Assembly: GCF_030704535.1 (NCBI RefSeq)
Contig: NC_081807.1
Coordinates: forward strand, 8,396,001-8,460,000
Direction: 5' to 3'
Length of the DNA: 64,000 nt
Origin: Vitis vinifera
Taxonomy: Eukaryota; Streptophyta; Magnoliopsida; Vitales; Vitaceae
Numbering within the stretch: position 1 is the first letter of the stretch; each line of letters starts with the position of its first letter. The notes under the pieces were generated by a model that was given only the letters and a program-made list of their open reading frames with translations, did no database searches and was not told the DNA's origin. Below are positions 1 to 12,112 of the stretch, one piece after another. The position numbers were made by a program, and so were the translations under genes.

Positions 1-454
1 CCATGCGCATTTTTTGTCAATTGTGAAAGTTTTTTTTAGCATTTTTAATAATTTAATGATACATTTTTTAAAGTATTTAAAATGTCATAAAATATGTTTT
101 AATATACGTATTTTTTAATTTTAAAATAAATCTCTTAAATATATTAAATCAATTAATGCTACTTTTCTTATAAAAATTTAATAAATATTATATTTATTCA
201 TACTTATATCAACTACATTACACTTATTTGATAAATATTTGGCCATTTTATGTCAAAGAGAACCAAAACTTGAAAAACTTTTGTTGCATTTGATTTGATT
301 GTACCACAGTGGACATTTAATAACTAGAGGTCAACATATTACCAATATTTATGATGCACCTACCACATAATAACTTCACATTCACTCCACATAATGATAG
401 TCTTCAATTGTAGGCTTGTAGAAGACTTCATATTACCAATATTTATGATGCACC
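1..454. other. AT-rich intergenic DNA with a 94-bp tandem duplication
   Basis: No gene is visible. The block from about 336 to 429 is repeated immediately: the second copy begins at 430, is interrupted at 454 by the LTR insertion described next, and resumes after it to about 2497. The interruption therefore shows the empty-site sequence directly. Positions about 70-140 also resemble 5180-5250. Confidence 0.6.
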
Positions 455-2422
455 TGATTCATGCCCAATTGGTGTCTCAGCTGATTTGTGTCCAGCTGCT
501 GCTCCTTGGATGAGGGAGTAATCAACAAAATTTATAACCTATTACACCATATACTAGGGTAGCAAAGAAAAAGCTACTATAGTATAGCGGCTCTAGGATC
601 GTTCACTGGGAAGGGTTTCCAAATTACAAATGATATCAATTCAAAGTGAATTGGTAGTGTTTCATTTCAAGGTTAGCTTAAGAAATAAAACTCAAACCTT
701 GATTGGTAAAGATTTAGATTCAAACTAACTAACAAAACAAGTAATGGGAATAACTTAGGAAGAAAAACATTCCTTGGAGGGTCAGGTTCACTGGGGTGGT
801 TCCTCATGCAAAAGACATAGCTCTGGTCAGATGGTTCATTTCCTTGCATTAGAGAATTAACATATAGTCAATTCTCTAATCGGTGTTGTACAGATACATC
901 CTTTAATTAGATTTCAGCTTTAATTCCCTCTCACTGATGCAATTTGCAATGGTTCATGCCTCTCACGAGCACTTACCATTCAAGATGATCTTTAACCTTG
1001 GACTTCCCTTCAAAAGCTCACAAGAGATAACTAATGGATGTCTCCTTGGAGTCCAAAAGCTTACCAAGTGTTGGCAATTCTAGAAAATCCTACCTTTAAG
1101 TCACCTCCCAGAGGCTCGCAAGGGGTAAACTAGTGCATCTTCATGGTTGGAGATCACTTGCCTTACCAAGTGTTGGCCCATGTGACTCTAAGGTGTTTTA
1201 AGTTAACTAAAAACATAGAAATCACTAAAGGATTTCACTTCTTCTTCATTCATGGCTGAAACCACAGAGCTTTGCATTCTTGCACTTGGAACCTTCCCCA
1301 GCAACCTTAGCTCCAAGGAACTAAAGGTTTAGTTACTCATTCTCTGGGGAAAATTCCTCAGAGAGTGCATAACTTAGTAAGAAATAAAAAAAAAAAAAAC
1401 AAAGTGAAAAGGTAAGGCAAAACAAAGGACCTGAACTTTACTTCCTTTTTCAAAACTTTACAACAGGTCTCCTCCTTTTTCGAGAACAGGCTCTCAAGAG
1501 GTATTTATATAAACATAATACAAAACTAATTATTACATGGATATTTACTATTTTTACTAACTTAAAAGCTAAGGAATCTTGTAATTGGTGGCTTACAAGG
1601 AGAATTTTGGGATTTAGACAACAAAAATCTGATGGAAAATATCTCCCAATGTCGGTAGCAAATATCGGGACGCACTAAGGACCATTTCGCAAGAGAAAAT
1701 GATGTCTGCGAGATTTCGCAGACATATAAAAAGGGCTGCGAAATCACTTCGCAGCAAAAGGTTATTCTCGTAGGGCTACGAAGTTGGCTTTCATCTTGAG
1801 GTTCTCAGCTTCCAACTTGTCACATATATCGGGCAACTTCAGGAGGAAATCCACCACACTGTACAAAAAGGCTGCGAAATCACTTCGCAACAAAAGGGTG
1901 ATTTCGCAACACTTTTGCAAAATGCTTTCTTCAGCTTAGAGTGATTGACTTGCAGTGGCTGTAACTTCTTCGTTTCAACTCCAAATTGTGCACCGTTTGA
2001 AGCATTGGATTGTTGACTTCCTGAGCTTTGAAATGACATATAGCATGCATCAATTGGACTTTAGAAAGTACTCCAAAAGTGGCTGACACAACTGTCATCA
2101 AGAATATGCTTCATGGCAGATTCTCTTTACTTCTTCTCCTTGCATTCCGGATTTACTTACAGCAAAGGACTTCAAAGCTTGGGTTCTTCATGTTTCTGAG
2201 CTTCCAATTGCTTTGCCCAAGATTTCATATAACTCTCCTCAATCTCGGATTGCTTTGGTGATCAAAAGGCTATCAAAACACCAAAACTTAACACAATTTG
2301 ATTAGAATTGATTGCAAGGGTCCTTAACATGCCAATTGGGTTAAAAGGCAATAACTACTACTCAAAAGTGTTTAAAAGAGTTTATTACAAGCTATCAAAG
2401 AGCACTTTTTGAGTATTAATCA
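455..2422 (+). mobile_element. Solo LTR (1,968 bp) with perfect 5-bp target duplication
   Basis: The element begins TGATT and ends AATCA, a 5-bp terminal inverted repeat of TG..CA type. It is flanked by the identical pentamer GCACC at 450-454 and 2423-2427. The split copy of the flanking 94-bp duplication independently confirms both edges. No gag or pol reading frame lies inside and no second LTR follows, so a solo LTR left by recombination is the simplest reading; a non-autonomous element is the alternative. Orientation is inferred from a TATA-like motif (ATATAAAAAG, 1724-1733). Superfamily is unknown; a long Ty3/gypsy-type LTR would fit. Confidence 0.75.
1703..1899 (+). promoter_or_regulatory. 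TATA-like motif inside a cluster of GCGAA hairpins
   Basis: A perfect 9-bp stem with a 4-nt loop (1703-1724) abuts a TATA-like ATATAAAAAG. It is followed by a perfect 8-bp stem with a 5-nt loop (1735-1755). About 136 bp downstream the segment recurs with one stem mismatch (1871-1891), preceded by a decayed TATA-like run. The likely role is the core promoter or leader structure of the LTR; this is inference. Confidence 0.4.
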
Positions 2423-2427
2423 GCACC

Positions 2428-3010
2428 TACCACATAATAACTTCACATTCACTCCACATAATGATAGTCTCCAATTGTAGGCTTGTAGAAGACTTCATTC
2501 ACGTTGTTTCATCCCATCCAATTTTAGTGACTTGTAACTATGCACTCATTTTGGAACATTAAATGCATGTATGTACTAACCACATCTCTTGCACAGGCGG
2601 ACCTCCATTCCAACTTCAACCATTTACTCAGTTTGGTTGACATCACATCCTCAACAACTCATATTCATTCCCATTTACACCTCATTTTCTACTATACACG
2701 TTGCACATCACAACCTCCCTCTTCCACCCACTCATTCCTCCATTGTAACTAATCTGCCATTTCACTCTAAGATTTTCACTGGCATAATCGTCAACAATTT
2801 GCTACAATAACAACAACAATAAGGTTTGTTTTTCATTGTTTTCTGCACATATTTTCTCTTGGTTGTGGCAACCACTCTTTTGGGAGTTGCTTGAATTCCT
2901 TTTTAAGTTATTTGTGGTTGGCTTGGATGCAATGAATTGAAGCTTTTCATCTCTAACTTCCATCACTGAATTTTTAACAATATGTAGTGCCATTACAAGG
3001 ACCAAACATC
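2428..3010. other. Intergenic stretch, no gene recognised
   Basis: The beginning is the rest of the 94-bp duplication. After that the sequence is unremarkable and leads into the broken transposon-type ORF. No promoter element could be assigned. Confidence 0.4.
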
Positions 3011-4067
3011 ATGCCGCCTAAAAAGAAGGTTAGACATGGCTCAACGTCAACTGTACCTGAGGAAGTCCAACATGACCCTTTCATGCCTCGCCACCCACCT
3101 GATGAGCACGAATGTGATAAGCTCATAGCAAAACGACCAATTTCCGTTGAGCGTGTCATACTAATTGCTGGGTTTGAAGAACATGGCGTTGTTGAGTTAC
3201 TAGATTTTTACAAATTGAGACCATTTATACAGCTAACGCAAGAATGTTATCCAACTCATGTGCGAGCATTCTACAGCAATATCAGAAATGTTAACGAAGA
3301 GAAATATTCATTTCACACTTCATTCAAGGGAGTTGTTGTGCGAGTTTCCCCATCCCTTATTGGACTTCTCTCTAGAAACACCCAAGAAAGCTATTAACTT
3401 TTGTATTCCAGACATTGATATCAAGGCAATGTCAAACACAATAACAAAGGAATTATGCGGCCATTCTTTTCAGTTGGGTACAAGCATTGAACGTAGATCT
3501 CTACTTCCAAAATACAGGATTCTAAGTCTGATATTGTTTCATACTGTCTGGAATAAGAAGGGTCATCTTAATGAGCTTACACTATATGTTCTGCATATTC
3601 TGTTTCACATGGAACGTCGCAGTAAAATTAATTTGCCCGCACTTATTTGCCATAACATGATAGAGGCACGGCGTAGTAATGTGAGCACACGTGCATTACC
3701 ATATGGTTCAATTGTTTGCTTGCTTTTACAAAATGCAGGGTTGGATTTCAAGACACTGCCTTATGAGTCAATCCCGCGCATGCAACCTATGCGCATGAAA
3801 ATGTCGATAGACAAAAAAACATCATCCTCTTCTTCGCGTAGGTCAACTAAAAGTTCTTAGCTTGGGGATATTTACACAATGTGCAAATCAATGAACAAAC
3901 AATTGAAGATTGTGCGTCAACACTGCGATCGTTCCATTGCAGCATGGAAAGCATTGCACCCTGATGCTCTACCTCCTACGCCATCACAGATAGATGACAA
4001 GGAAGATGGTGATGATGATGGTGGAGATGAAGAAGACGAAGATGCACCGACTGATGGAGAGGAGTAA
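3011..4067 (+). pseudogene. Broken plant-transposon / Athila-type ORF1-like protein
   Basis: The reading frame opens at an ATG (MPPKKK...) with a basic, nuclear-localisation-like N-terminus. It runs to about 3397, shifts frame somewhere in 3350-3400, continues to a TAG at 3858-3860, then stays open in that same frame to 4067. The middle part resembles the domain annotated in plants as putative plant transposon protein, also seen in ORF1 of Athila-like elements; this is recalled family knowledge. The end is an Asp/Glu-rich tail. One frameshift plus one in-frame stop make it non-functional as a single protein. No terminal repeats were found, so its host element is not delimited. Confidence 0.5.
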
Positions 4068-5245
4068 CCTTAGTTTCTAGCCGTCTTACATCCGAATGCG
4101 TATGTGTGCGCACAACATTTTCATGGATTTTGTAATAAGTTTATAAAATCTCGTTCTCAAACAACTTCTTAACTCCTTTTACTTTAATGCTTTCCAATGC
4201 TTATCGATATGCATGCTTTCATTAATCATCAGTAAACTTTATACTCTCTTGCACCAATTGTCAACACTCTATGCAATATTTATGTGTAAATGTGATGCTA
4301 GTTATGAGGTTGGTTTAAGTTATTTTGAATGTCTGAATGACATTTTGCCTATTTTCCAATCTTAGTATGTATTGACTCTATATTTTAGGCTTTAACACAT
4401 ATGAATCAATTATCCATACATTTTATTTCAATGTGAATGTGTAGGGCCAGCCCTTCATGCGTTGGGTCTGCCTCCCATGACCACACTGTCCAATCAACAA
4501 GTAAGATAAAGTCACTATGAAGGCATGCCACCTGCACAAGGGGCATGCTTATCTTTTTGATAGTGCATAAATAATAACTACGATTAGGTTTTCACCCACT
4601 TGCATGCATGTCATATGAAAGGTCTCCCCCTAATTTGGCTACTGCACATGGCATCTTCGACACATAGGCATGCCTGTGAAATAAAGGGTGGGCCCTTATT
4701 TTGTGTATTGCATATAACATAAGATTCCAAAGTTTATCATACCATTGGGGATGTGTATGACATGAAGGCGGTGGCCATAGTTTTCCTTCATGCTCATTCC
4801 TACAAAAAAACGTTGTCATTACCTAATACTTTATTTCAAATTTATATTATCATTCTATTTTACATTATCTTTATTTTTTTAACTACTTTTTTTATTTAGC
4901 TCATTATTACTTTTTTTTTATTTACCCGTTTACTTTTATTTAATTTCAAAATTTTGTATTTTTAAATATTACAAAAATAGTTGTACTCAGAATTTGCTAC
5001 AAAAAAAAATGATGAAGTCCTAATATTTTATAACTTAAAATTAATTTGATTAGATAAATGATTAATAATTTTAATTATTTAAATACATTAATGTTAATTG
5101 AAAAATTGTCACCACATATTTGCAATATATTTTTAGAAATCATATCTCAAATAAAATATTTGATATAAATCAATTTAGTTTTTATTTAAAATGTAATAAA
5201 ATATGTTTTAATAAAAGTATTTTTTTAATTTTGAAATAAATCACT
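4068..5245. other. Intergenic, increasingly AT-rich
   Basis: No coding signal was recognised. The last 150 bp before the satellite are very AT-rich, and about 5180-5250 resembles 70-140 near the window start in the same orientation. Confidence 0.45.
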
Positions 5246-8200
5246 TATAGGTTGCCAAATTAAATTATGGTCCATCCATGGCAATAAGGGGGTCTCGGAA
5301 TCACTAGGCTCAGATGTACCAAATTTAATGAAGGATGTACCAAATTTCGTGAAGGATATACCAAGGGTCTGAAAATGTGTTCCGAAGTGGGGATCAACCC
5401 CCAATCACTTTGTTATGGGTTTCTTAAAGAAATTATGGACCATCCATGTTGCAATGGGGGTCTCGGAATCTGTCGGATCAAATGTACCAAATTTAATGAA
5501 GGATGTACCAAATTTTGTAAAGGATGCACCAAATTTTGTGAATGATGTACCAAGGGTCCAAAAATGTTTTCTGGAGTGGGGATCGGCCCCAAATCACTTT
5601 GTTATGGGTTTTTAAATGAAATAGTGGCTCACCCACGGTCAGAAGAGGGTCCCGGAATCACTAGGATCGGATGTACCAAATTTTGTGAAGGATGTACCAA
5701 ATTTTGTGAAAAATATACAAAGGGTCTGAAAATGCGTTCCGAAGTGGGGATCGACCCCAATTCACTTTGTTATGGGTTTCTGAATGAAATTATGGACCAT
5801 CCATGTTAAATGGGGGTCCCGGAATCTGTCGGATCGGATGTACCGAATTTAATGAAGGATGTACCAAATTTTATGAAGGATGTACCAAATTTTGTGAATG
5901 ATGTACCAAGGGTCCAAAAATGCTTTCCGAAGTGGGGATCGGCCCCAAATCACTTTGTTATGGGTTTCTAAATGAAATAGTGGCTCATCCACGGTCAGAA
6001 GAGGGTCCCGGAATCACTAGGATCGGATGTACCAAATTTTGTGAAGGATGTACCAAATTTTGTGAAAAATGTACCAAGGGTCCGAAAATGCGTTCCGAAG
6101 TGGGGATCGACTCCCAATCACTTTGTTATAGGTTTCTTAAAGAAATTATGGACCATCCATGTTGAAATAGGGGGTCTCGGAATCTGTCGGATCGGATGTA
6201 CCAAATTTAATGAAGGATGTACCAAATTTTGTGAATGATGTACCAAGGGTCCAAAAATGCTTTCCGAAGTGGGGATCGGCCCCAAATCACTTTGTTATGG
6301 GTTTTTAAATGAAATAGTGGCTCATCCACGGTCAAAAGAGGGTCCCGGAATCATTAGGATCGGATGTACCAAATTTTGTGAATGATGTACCAAATTTTGT
6401 GAAAAATGTACAAAGGGTCCGAAAATGCGTTCCGAAGTGGGGATCGACCCCCAATCACTTTGTTATGGGTTCCTAAATGAAATTATGGACCATCCATGTT
6501 GAAATGGGGGTCTCAGAATTTGTCGGGTCGGATGTACCAAATTTAATGAAGGATGTACCAAGTTTTGTGAAGGATGTACCAAATTTTGTGAATGATGTAC
6601 CAAGGGTCCAAAAACGCTTTCCAAAGTGGGGATCGGCCCCAAATCACTTTATTATGGGTTTTTAAATGAAAGAGTGGCTCATCCATGGTCAGAAGAGGGT
6701 CCCGGAATCACTAGGATCGGATGTACCAAATTTTGTGAAGGATGTACGAAGGGTCCGAAAATGCGTTCTGAAGTGGGGATCGACCCCCAATCACTTTGTT
6801 ATGGGTTTCTAAATGAAATTATGGACCATCCATGTTGAAATGGGGGTCTCGGAATCTGTCAGATCGGATGTACCAAATTTTGTGAATGATGTACCAAATT
6901 TTGTGAATGATGAACCAAGGGTCCCAAAATGCTTTCCGAAGTGGGGATCGGCCCAAAATCACTTTGTTATGGGTTTCTAAATGAAATAGTGGCTCATCCA
7001 CGGTCAGAAGAGGGTCCCGGAATCACTAGGATCGGATGTACCAAATTTTGTGAAGGATGTACCAAATTTTGTGAAAAATGTACCAAGGGTCCGAAAATGC
7101 GTTCCGAAGTGGGAATCGACTCCCAATCACTTTGTTATAGGTTTCTTAAAGAAATTATGGACCATCCATGTTGAAATGGGGGTCTTGGAATCTGTCGGAT
7201 CGGATGTACCAAATTTAATGAAGGATGTACCAAATTTTGTGAAGGATGTACCAAATTTTGTGAATGATGTACCAAGGGTCCAAAAATGCTTTCCGAAGTG
7301 GGGATCGGACCCATATCACTTTGTTATGGGTTTCTAAATGAAATAGTGGCTCATCCACAGTCAAAAGAGGGTCCCGGAATCACTAGGATCGGATGTACCA
7401 AATTTTGTAAATGATGTACCAAATTTTGTAAAAAATGTACCAAGGGTCCGAAAATGCGTTCCGAAGTGGGGATCGACTCCCAATCACTTTGTGATAGGTT
7501 TCCTAAAGAAATTATGGACCATCCATGTGGAAATGGGGGTCTCGGAATCTGTTGGATCGGATGTACCAAATTTAATGAATGATGTACCAAATTTTGTGAA
7601 GGATGTACCAAATTTTGTGAATGATGTACCAAGGGTCCAAAAATGCTTTCCGAAGTGAGGGTCAGCCCCAAATCACTTTGTTATGGGTTTTTAAATCAAA
7701 TAGTGGCTCATCCAAGGTCAGAAGAGGGTCCCGGAATCACTAGGATCTGATGTACCAAATTTTGTGAATGATGTACCAAATTTTGTGAAAAATGTACCAA
7801 AAGTCCGAAAATGCGTTCCGAAGTGGGGATCGACCCCCAATCACTTTGTTATGGGTTCCTAAATAAAATTATGGACCATCCATGTTGAAATGGTGGTCTC
7901 GGAATCTATCGGGTCGGATGTACCAAATTTAATGAAGGATGTACCAAGTTTTGTGAAGGATGTACCAAATTTTGTGAATGATGTACCAAGGGTCCAAAAA
8001 TGCTTTCCGAAGTGGGGATCGGCCCCAAATCACTTTATTATGGGTTTTTAAATGAAAGAGTGGCTCATCCATGTTCAGAAGAGGGTCCCGGAATCACTAG
8101 GATCGGATGTACCAAATTTTGTGAAGGATGTACGAAGGGTCCGAAAATGCGTTCTGAAGTCGGGATCGACCCCCAATCACTTTGTTATGGGTTTCTAAAT

Positions 8201-11200
8201 GAAATTATGGACCATCCATGTTGAAATGGGGGTCTCGAAATCTGTCAGATCGGATGTACCAAATTTAATGAAGGATGTACCAAATTTTGTGAAGGATGTA
8301 CCAAATTTTGTGAAGGATGTACCAAATTTTGTGAATGATGAACCAAGGTTCCCAAAATGCTTTCCGAAGTGGGGATCGGCCCCAAATCACTTTGTTATGG
8401 GTTTCTAAATAAAATAGTGGCTCATCCACGGTCAGAAAAGGGTCTCGGAATCACTAGGATCGGATGTACCAAATTTTGTGAAGGATGTACCAAATTTTGT
8501 GAAAAATGTACCAAGGGTCCGAAAATGCGTTCCGAAGTAGGGATCGACTCCCAATCACTTTGTTATAGGTTTCTTAAAGAAATTATGGACCATCCATGTT
8601 GAAATGGGGGTCTTGGAATCTGTCGGATCGGATGTACTAAATTTAATGAAGGATGTACCAAATTTTGTGAAGGATGTACCAAATTTTGTGAATGATGTAC
8701 CAAGGGTCCAAAAATGCTTTCCGAACTGGGGATCGGCCCAAAATCACTTTGTTATGGGTTTCTAAATGAAATAGTGGCTCATCCACAGTCAGAAGAGGGT
8801 CCCGGAATCACTAGGATCGGATGTACCAAATTTTGTAAATGATGTACCAAATTTTGTAAAAAATGTACCAAGGGTCCGAAAATGCGTTCCGAAGTGGGGA
8901 TCGACTCCCAATCACTTTGTTATAGGTTTCTTAAAGAAATTATGGACCATCCATGTTGAAATGGGGGTCTCAGAATCTGTCGAATCGGATGTACCAAATT
9001 TAATGAAGGATGTACCAAATTTTGTGAAGGATGTACCAAATTTTGTGAATGATGTACCAAGGGTCCAAAAATGCTTTCCGAAGTGGGGATCGGCCCAAAA
9101 TCACTTTTTTATGGGTTTCTAAATGAAATAGTGGCTCATCCACAGTCAGAAGAGGGTCCCGGAATCACTAGGATCGGATGTACCAAATTTTGTAAATGAT
9201 GTACCAAATTTTGTAAAAAATGTACCAAGGGTCCGAAAATGCGTTCCGAAGTGGGGATCGACTCCCAATCACTTTGTGATAGGTTTCCTAAAGAAATTAT
9301 GGACCATCCATGTGGAAATGGGGGTCTCGAAATCTGTTGGATCGGATGTACCAAATTTAATGAATGATGTACCAAATTTTGTGAAGGATGTACCAAATTT
9401 TGTGAATGATGTACCAAGGGTCCAAAAATGCTTTCCGAAGTGAGGGTCAGCCCCAAATCACTTTGTTATGGGTTTTTAAATCAAATAGTGGCTCATCCAA
9501 GGTCAGAAGAGGGTCCCGGAATCACTAGGATCTGATGTACCAAATTTTGTGAATGATGTACCAAATTTTGTGAAAAATGTACCAAAAGTCCGAAAATGCG
9601 TTCCGAAGTGGGGATCGACCCCCAATCACTTTGTTATGGGTTCCTAAATGAAATTATGGACCATCCATGTTGAAATGGTGGTCTCGGAATCTATCGGGTC
9701 GGATGTACCAAATTTAATGAAGGATGTACCAAGTTTTGTGAAGGATGTACCAAATTTTGTGAATGATGTACCAAGGGTCCAAAAATGCTTTCCGAAGTGG
9801 GGATCGGCCCCAAATCACTTTATTATGGGTTTTTAAATGAAAGAGTGGCTCATCCATGTTCAGAAGAGGGTCCCGGAATCACTAGGATCGGATGTACCAA
9901 ATTTTGTGAAGGATGTACGAAGGGTCCGAAAATGCGTTCTGAAGTCGGGATCGACCCCCAATCACTTTGTTATGGGTTTCTAAATGAAATTATGGACCAT
10001 CCATGTTGAAATGGGGGTCTCGGAATCTGTCAGATCGGATGTACCAAATTTAATGAAGGATGTACCAAATTTTGTGAAGGATGTACCAAATTTTGTGAAG
10101 GATGTACCAAATTTTGTGAATGATGAACCAAGGTTCCCAAAATGCTTTCCGAAGTGGGGATCGGCCCCAAATCACTTTGTTATGGGTTTCTAAATAAAAT
10201 AGTGGCTCATCCACGGTCAGAAAAGGGTCCCGGAATCACTAGGATCGGATGTACCAAATTTTGTGAAGGATGTACCAAATTTTGTGAAAAATGTACCAAG
10301 GGTCCGAAAATGCGTTCCGAAGTAGGGATCGACTCCCAATCACTTTGTTATAGGTTTCTTAAAGAAATTATGGACCATCCATGTTGAAATGGGGGTCTTG
10401 GAATCTGTCGGATCGGATGTACTAAATTTAATGAAGGATGTACCAAATTTTGTGAAGGATGTACCAAATTTTGTGAATGATGTACCAAAGGTCCAAAAAT
10501 GCTTTCCGAAGTGGGGATCGGCCCAAAATCACTTTGTTATGGGTTTCTAAATGAAATAGTGGCTCATCCACAGTCAGAAGAGGGTCCCGGAATCACTAGG
10601 ATCGGATGTACCAAATTTTGTAAATGATGTACCAAATTTTGTAAAAAATGTACCAAGGGTCCGAAAATGCGTTCCGAAGTGGGGATCGACTCCCAATCAC
10701 TTTGTTATAGGTTTCTTAAAGAAATTATGGACCATCCATGTTGAAATGGGGTTCTCAGAATCTGTCGAATCGGATGTACCAAATTTAATGAAGGATGTAC
10801 CAAATTTTGTGAAGGATGTACCAAATTTTGTGAATGATGTACCAAGGGTCCAAAAATGCTTTCCGAAGTGGGGATCGGCCCAAAATCACTTTTTTATGGG
10901 TTTCTAAATGAAATAGTGGCTCATCCACAGTCAGAAGAGGGTCCCGGAATCACTAGGATCGGATGTACCAAATTTTGTAAATGATGTACCAAATTTTGTA
11001 AAAAATGTACCAAGGGTCCGAAAATGCGTTCCGAAGTGGGGATTGACTCCCAATCACTTTGTTATAGGTTTCTTAAAGAAATTATGGACCATCCATGTTG
11101 AAATGGGGGTCTCGGAATCTGTCGAATTGGATGTACCAAATTTAATGAAGGATGTACCAAATTTTGTGAAGGATGTACTAAATTTTGTGAATGATGTACC

Positions 11201-12112
11201 AAGGGTCCAAAAATGCTTTCCGAAGTGGGGATCGGCCCCAAATCACTTTGTTATGGATTTCTAAATGAAATAGTGGCTCATCCACGGTCAGAAGAGAGTC
11301 CCGGAATCACTAGGATTGGATGTACCAAATTTTGTGAAAGATGTACCAAATTTTGTGAAAAATGTACCAAGGGTCCGAAAATGCGTTCCGAAGTGGGGAT
11401 CGACTCCTAATCACTTTGTTATAGGTTTCTTAAAGAAATTATGGACCATCCATGTTGAAATGGGGGTCTCGGAATCTGTCGGATCGGATGTACCAAATTT
11501 AATGAAGGATGTACCAAATTTTGTGAAGGATGTACCAAATTTTGTGAATGATGTACCAAGGGTCCAAAAATGCTTTCCGAAGTGGGGATCGGCCCAAAAT
11601 CACGTTGTTATGGGTTTCTAAATGAAATAGTGGCTCATCCGCAGTCAGAAGAGGGTCCCGGAATCACTAGGATCGGATGTACCAAATTTTGTAAATGATG
11701 TACCAAATTTTGTAAAAAATGTACCAAGGGTCCGAAAATGCGTTCCGAAATGGGGATCGACTCCCAATCACTTTGTTATAGGTTTCTTAAAGAAATTATG
11801 GACCATCCATGTTGAAATGGGGGTCTCGGAATCTGTCGGATCGGATGTACCAAATTTAATGAAGGATGTACCAAATTTGTTGAATGATGTACCAAGGGTC
11901 CAAAAATGCTTTCCGAAGTGGGGATCAGCCCCAAATCACTTTGTTATGGGTTTTTAAATCAAATAGTGGCTCATCCACGGCCAGAAGAGGGTCCCGGAAT
12001 CACTAGGATCGGATGTACCAAATTTTGTGAATGATGTACCAAATTTTGTGAAAAATGTACCAAGGGTCCGAAAATGCGTTCCGAAGTGGGGATTGACCCC
12101 CAATCACTGAGC
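5246..12112. repeat. Satellite array: 357-bp two-part unit built on 21-bp subrepeats
   Basis: About 19 tandem units occupy this block. Each unit has two related halves. One half, about 190 bp, runs through the phrase ending TCGGCCCCAAATCACT. The other, about 168 bp, runs through TCGACTCCCAATCACT. Each half contains one to four copies of a 21-bp motif, GGATGTACCAAATTTTGTGAA, which accounts for length differences between units. Matching landmarks recur at 357 bp (8000/8357 and 9785/10142), with 356 bp at 5564/5920. Because 21 and 357 are multiples of 3, many spurious open frames of 60-106 codons arise; none is a gene. Edges are the AT-rich left flank and a sharp junction with a copia gag fragment on the right. 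I do not recognise it as the 107-bp grape centromere repeat. Confidence 0.95.
7340..10909. repeat. Higher-order tandem duplication, 2 x 1,785 bp (5 units each)
   Basis: Segment about 7340-9124 is repeated head-to-tail as about 9125-10909. Paired landmarks are offset by exactly 1,785 bp = 5 x 357: 7351/9136, 8000/9785, 8199/9984 and 8357/10142. Translated shadows of the paired segments differ at only 4 of about 330 residues, so this duplication is far younger than the divergence between ordinary neighbouring units. Earlier in the array, 6929 and 8357 are offset by 1,428 bp = 4 x 357, indicating an older four-unit order. Confidence 0.85.

Noticed and set aside
5415..11621. Numerous 60-106 codon frames with repeated Cys- or Val/Pro-rich peptides
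   Set aside because: All are translations of the satellite unit in both strands; periods divisible by three create them. No start context, splice signals or conserved domain.
5246..12112. CRISPR-like appearance of regularly spaced 21-bp motifs
   Set aside because: Eukaryotic satellite; the spacers are themselves repeated and there is no leader or cas gene.
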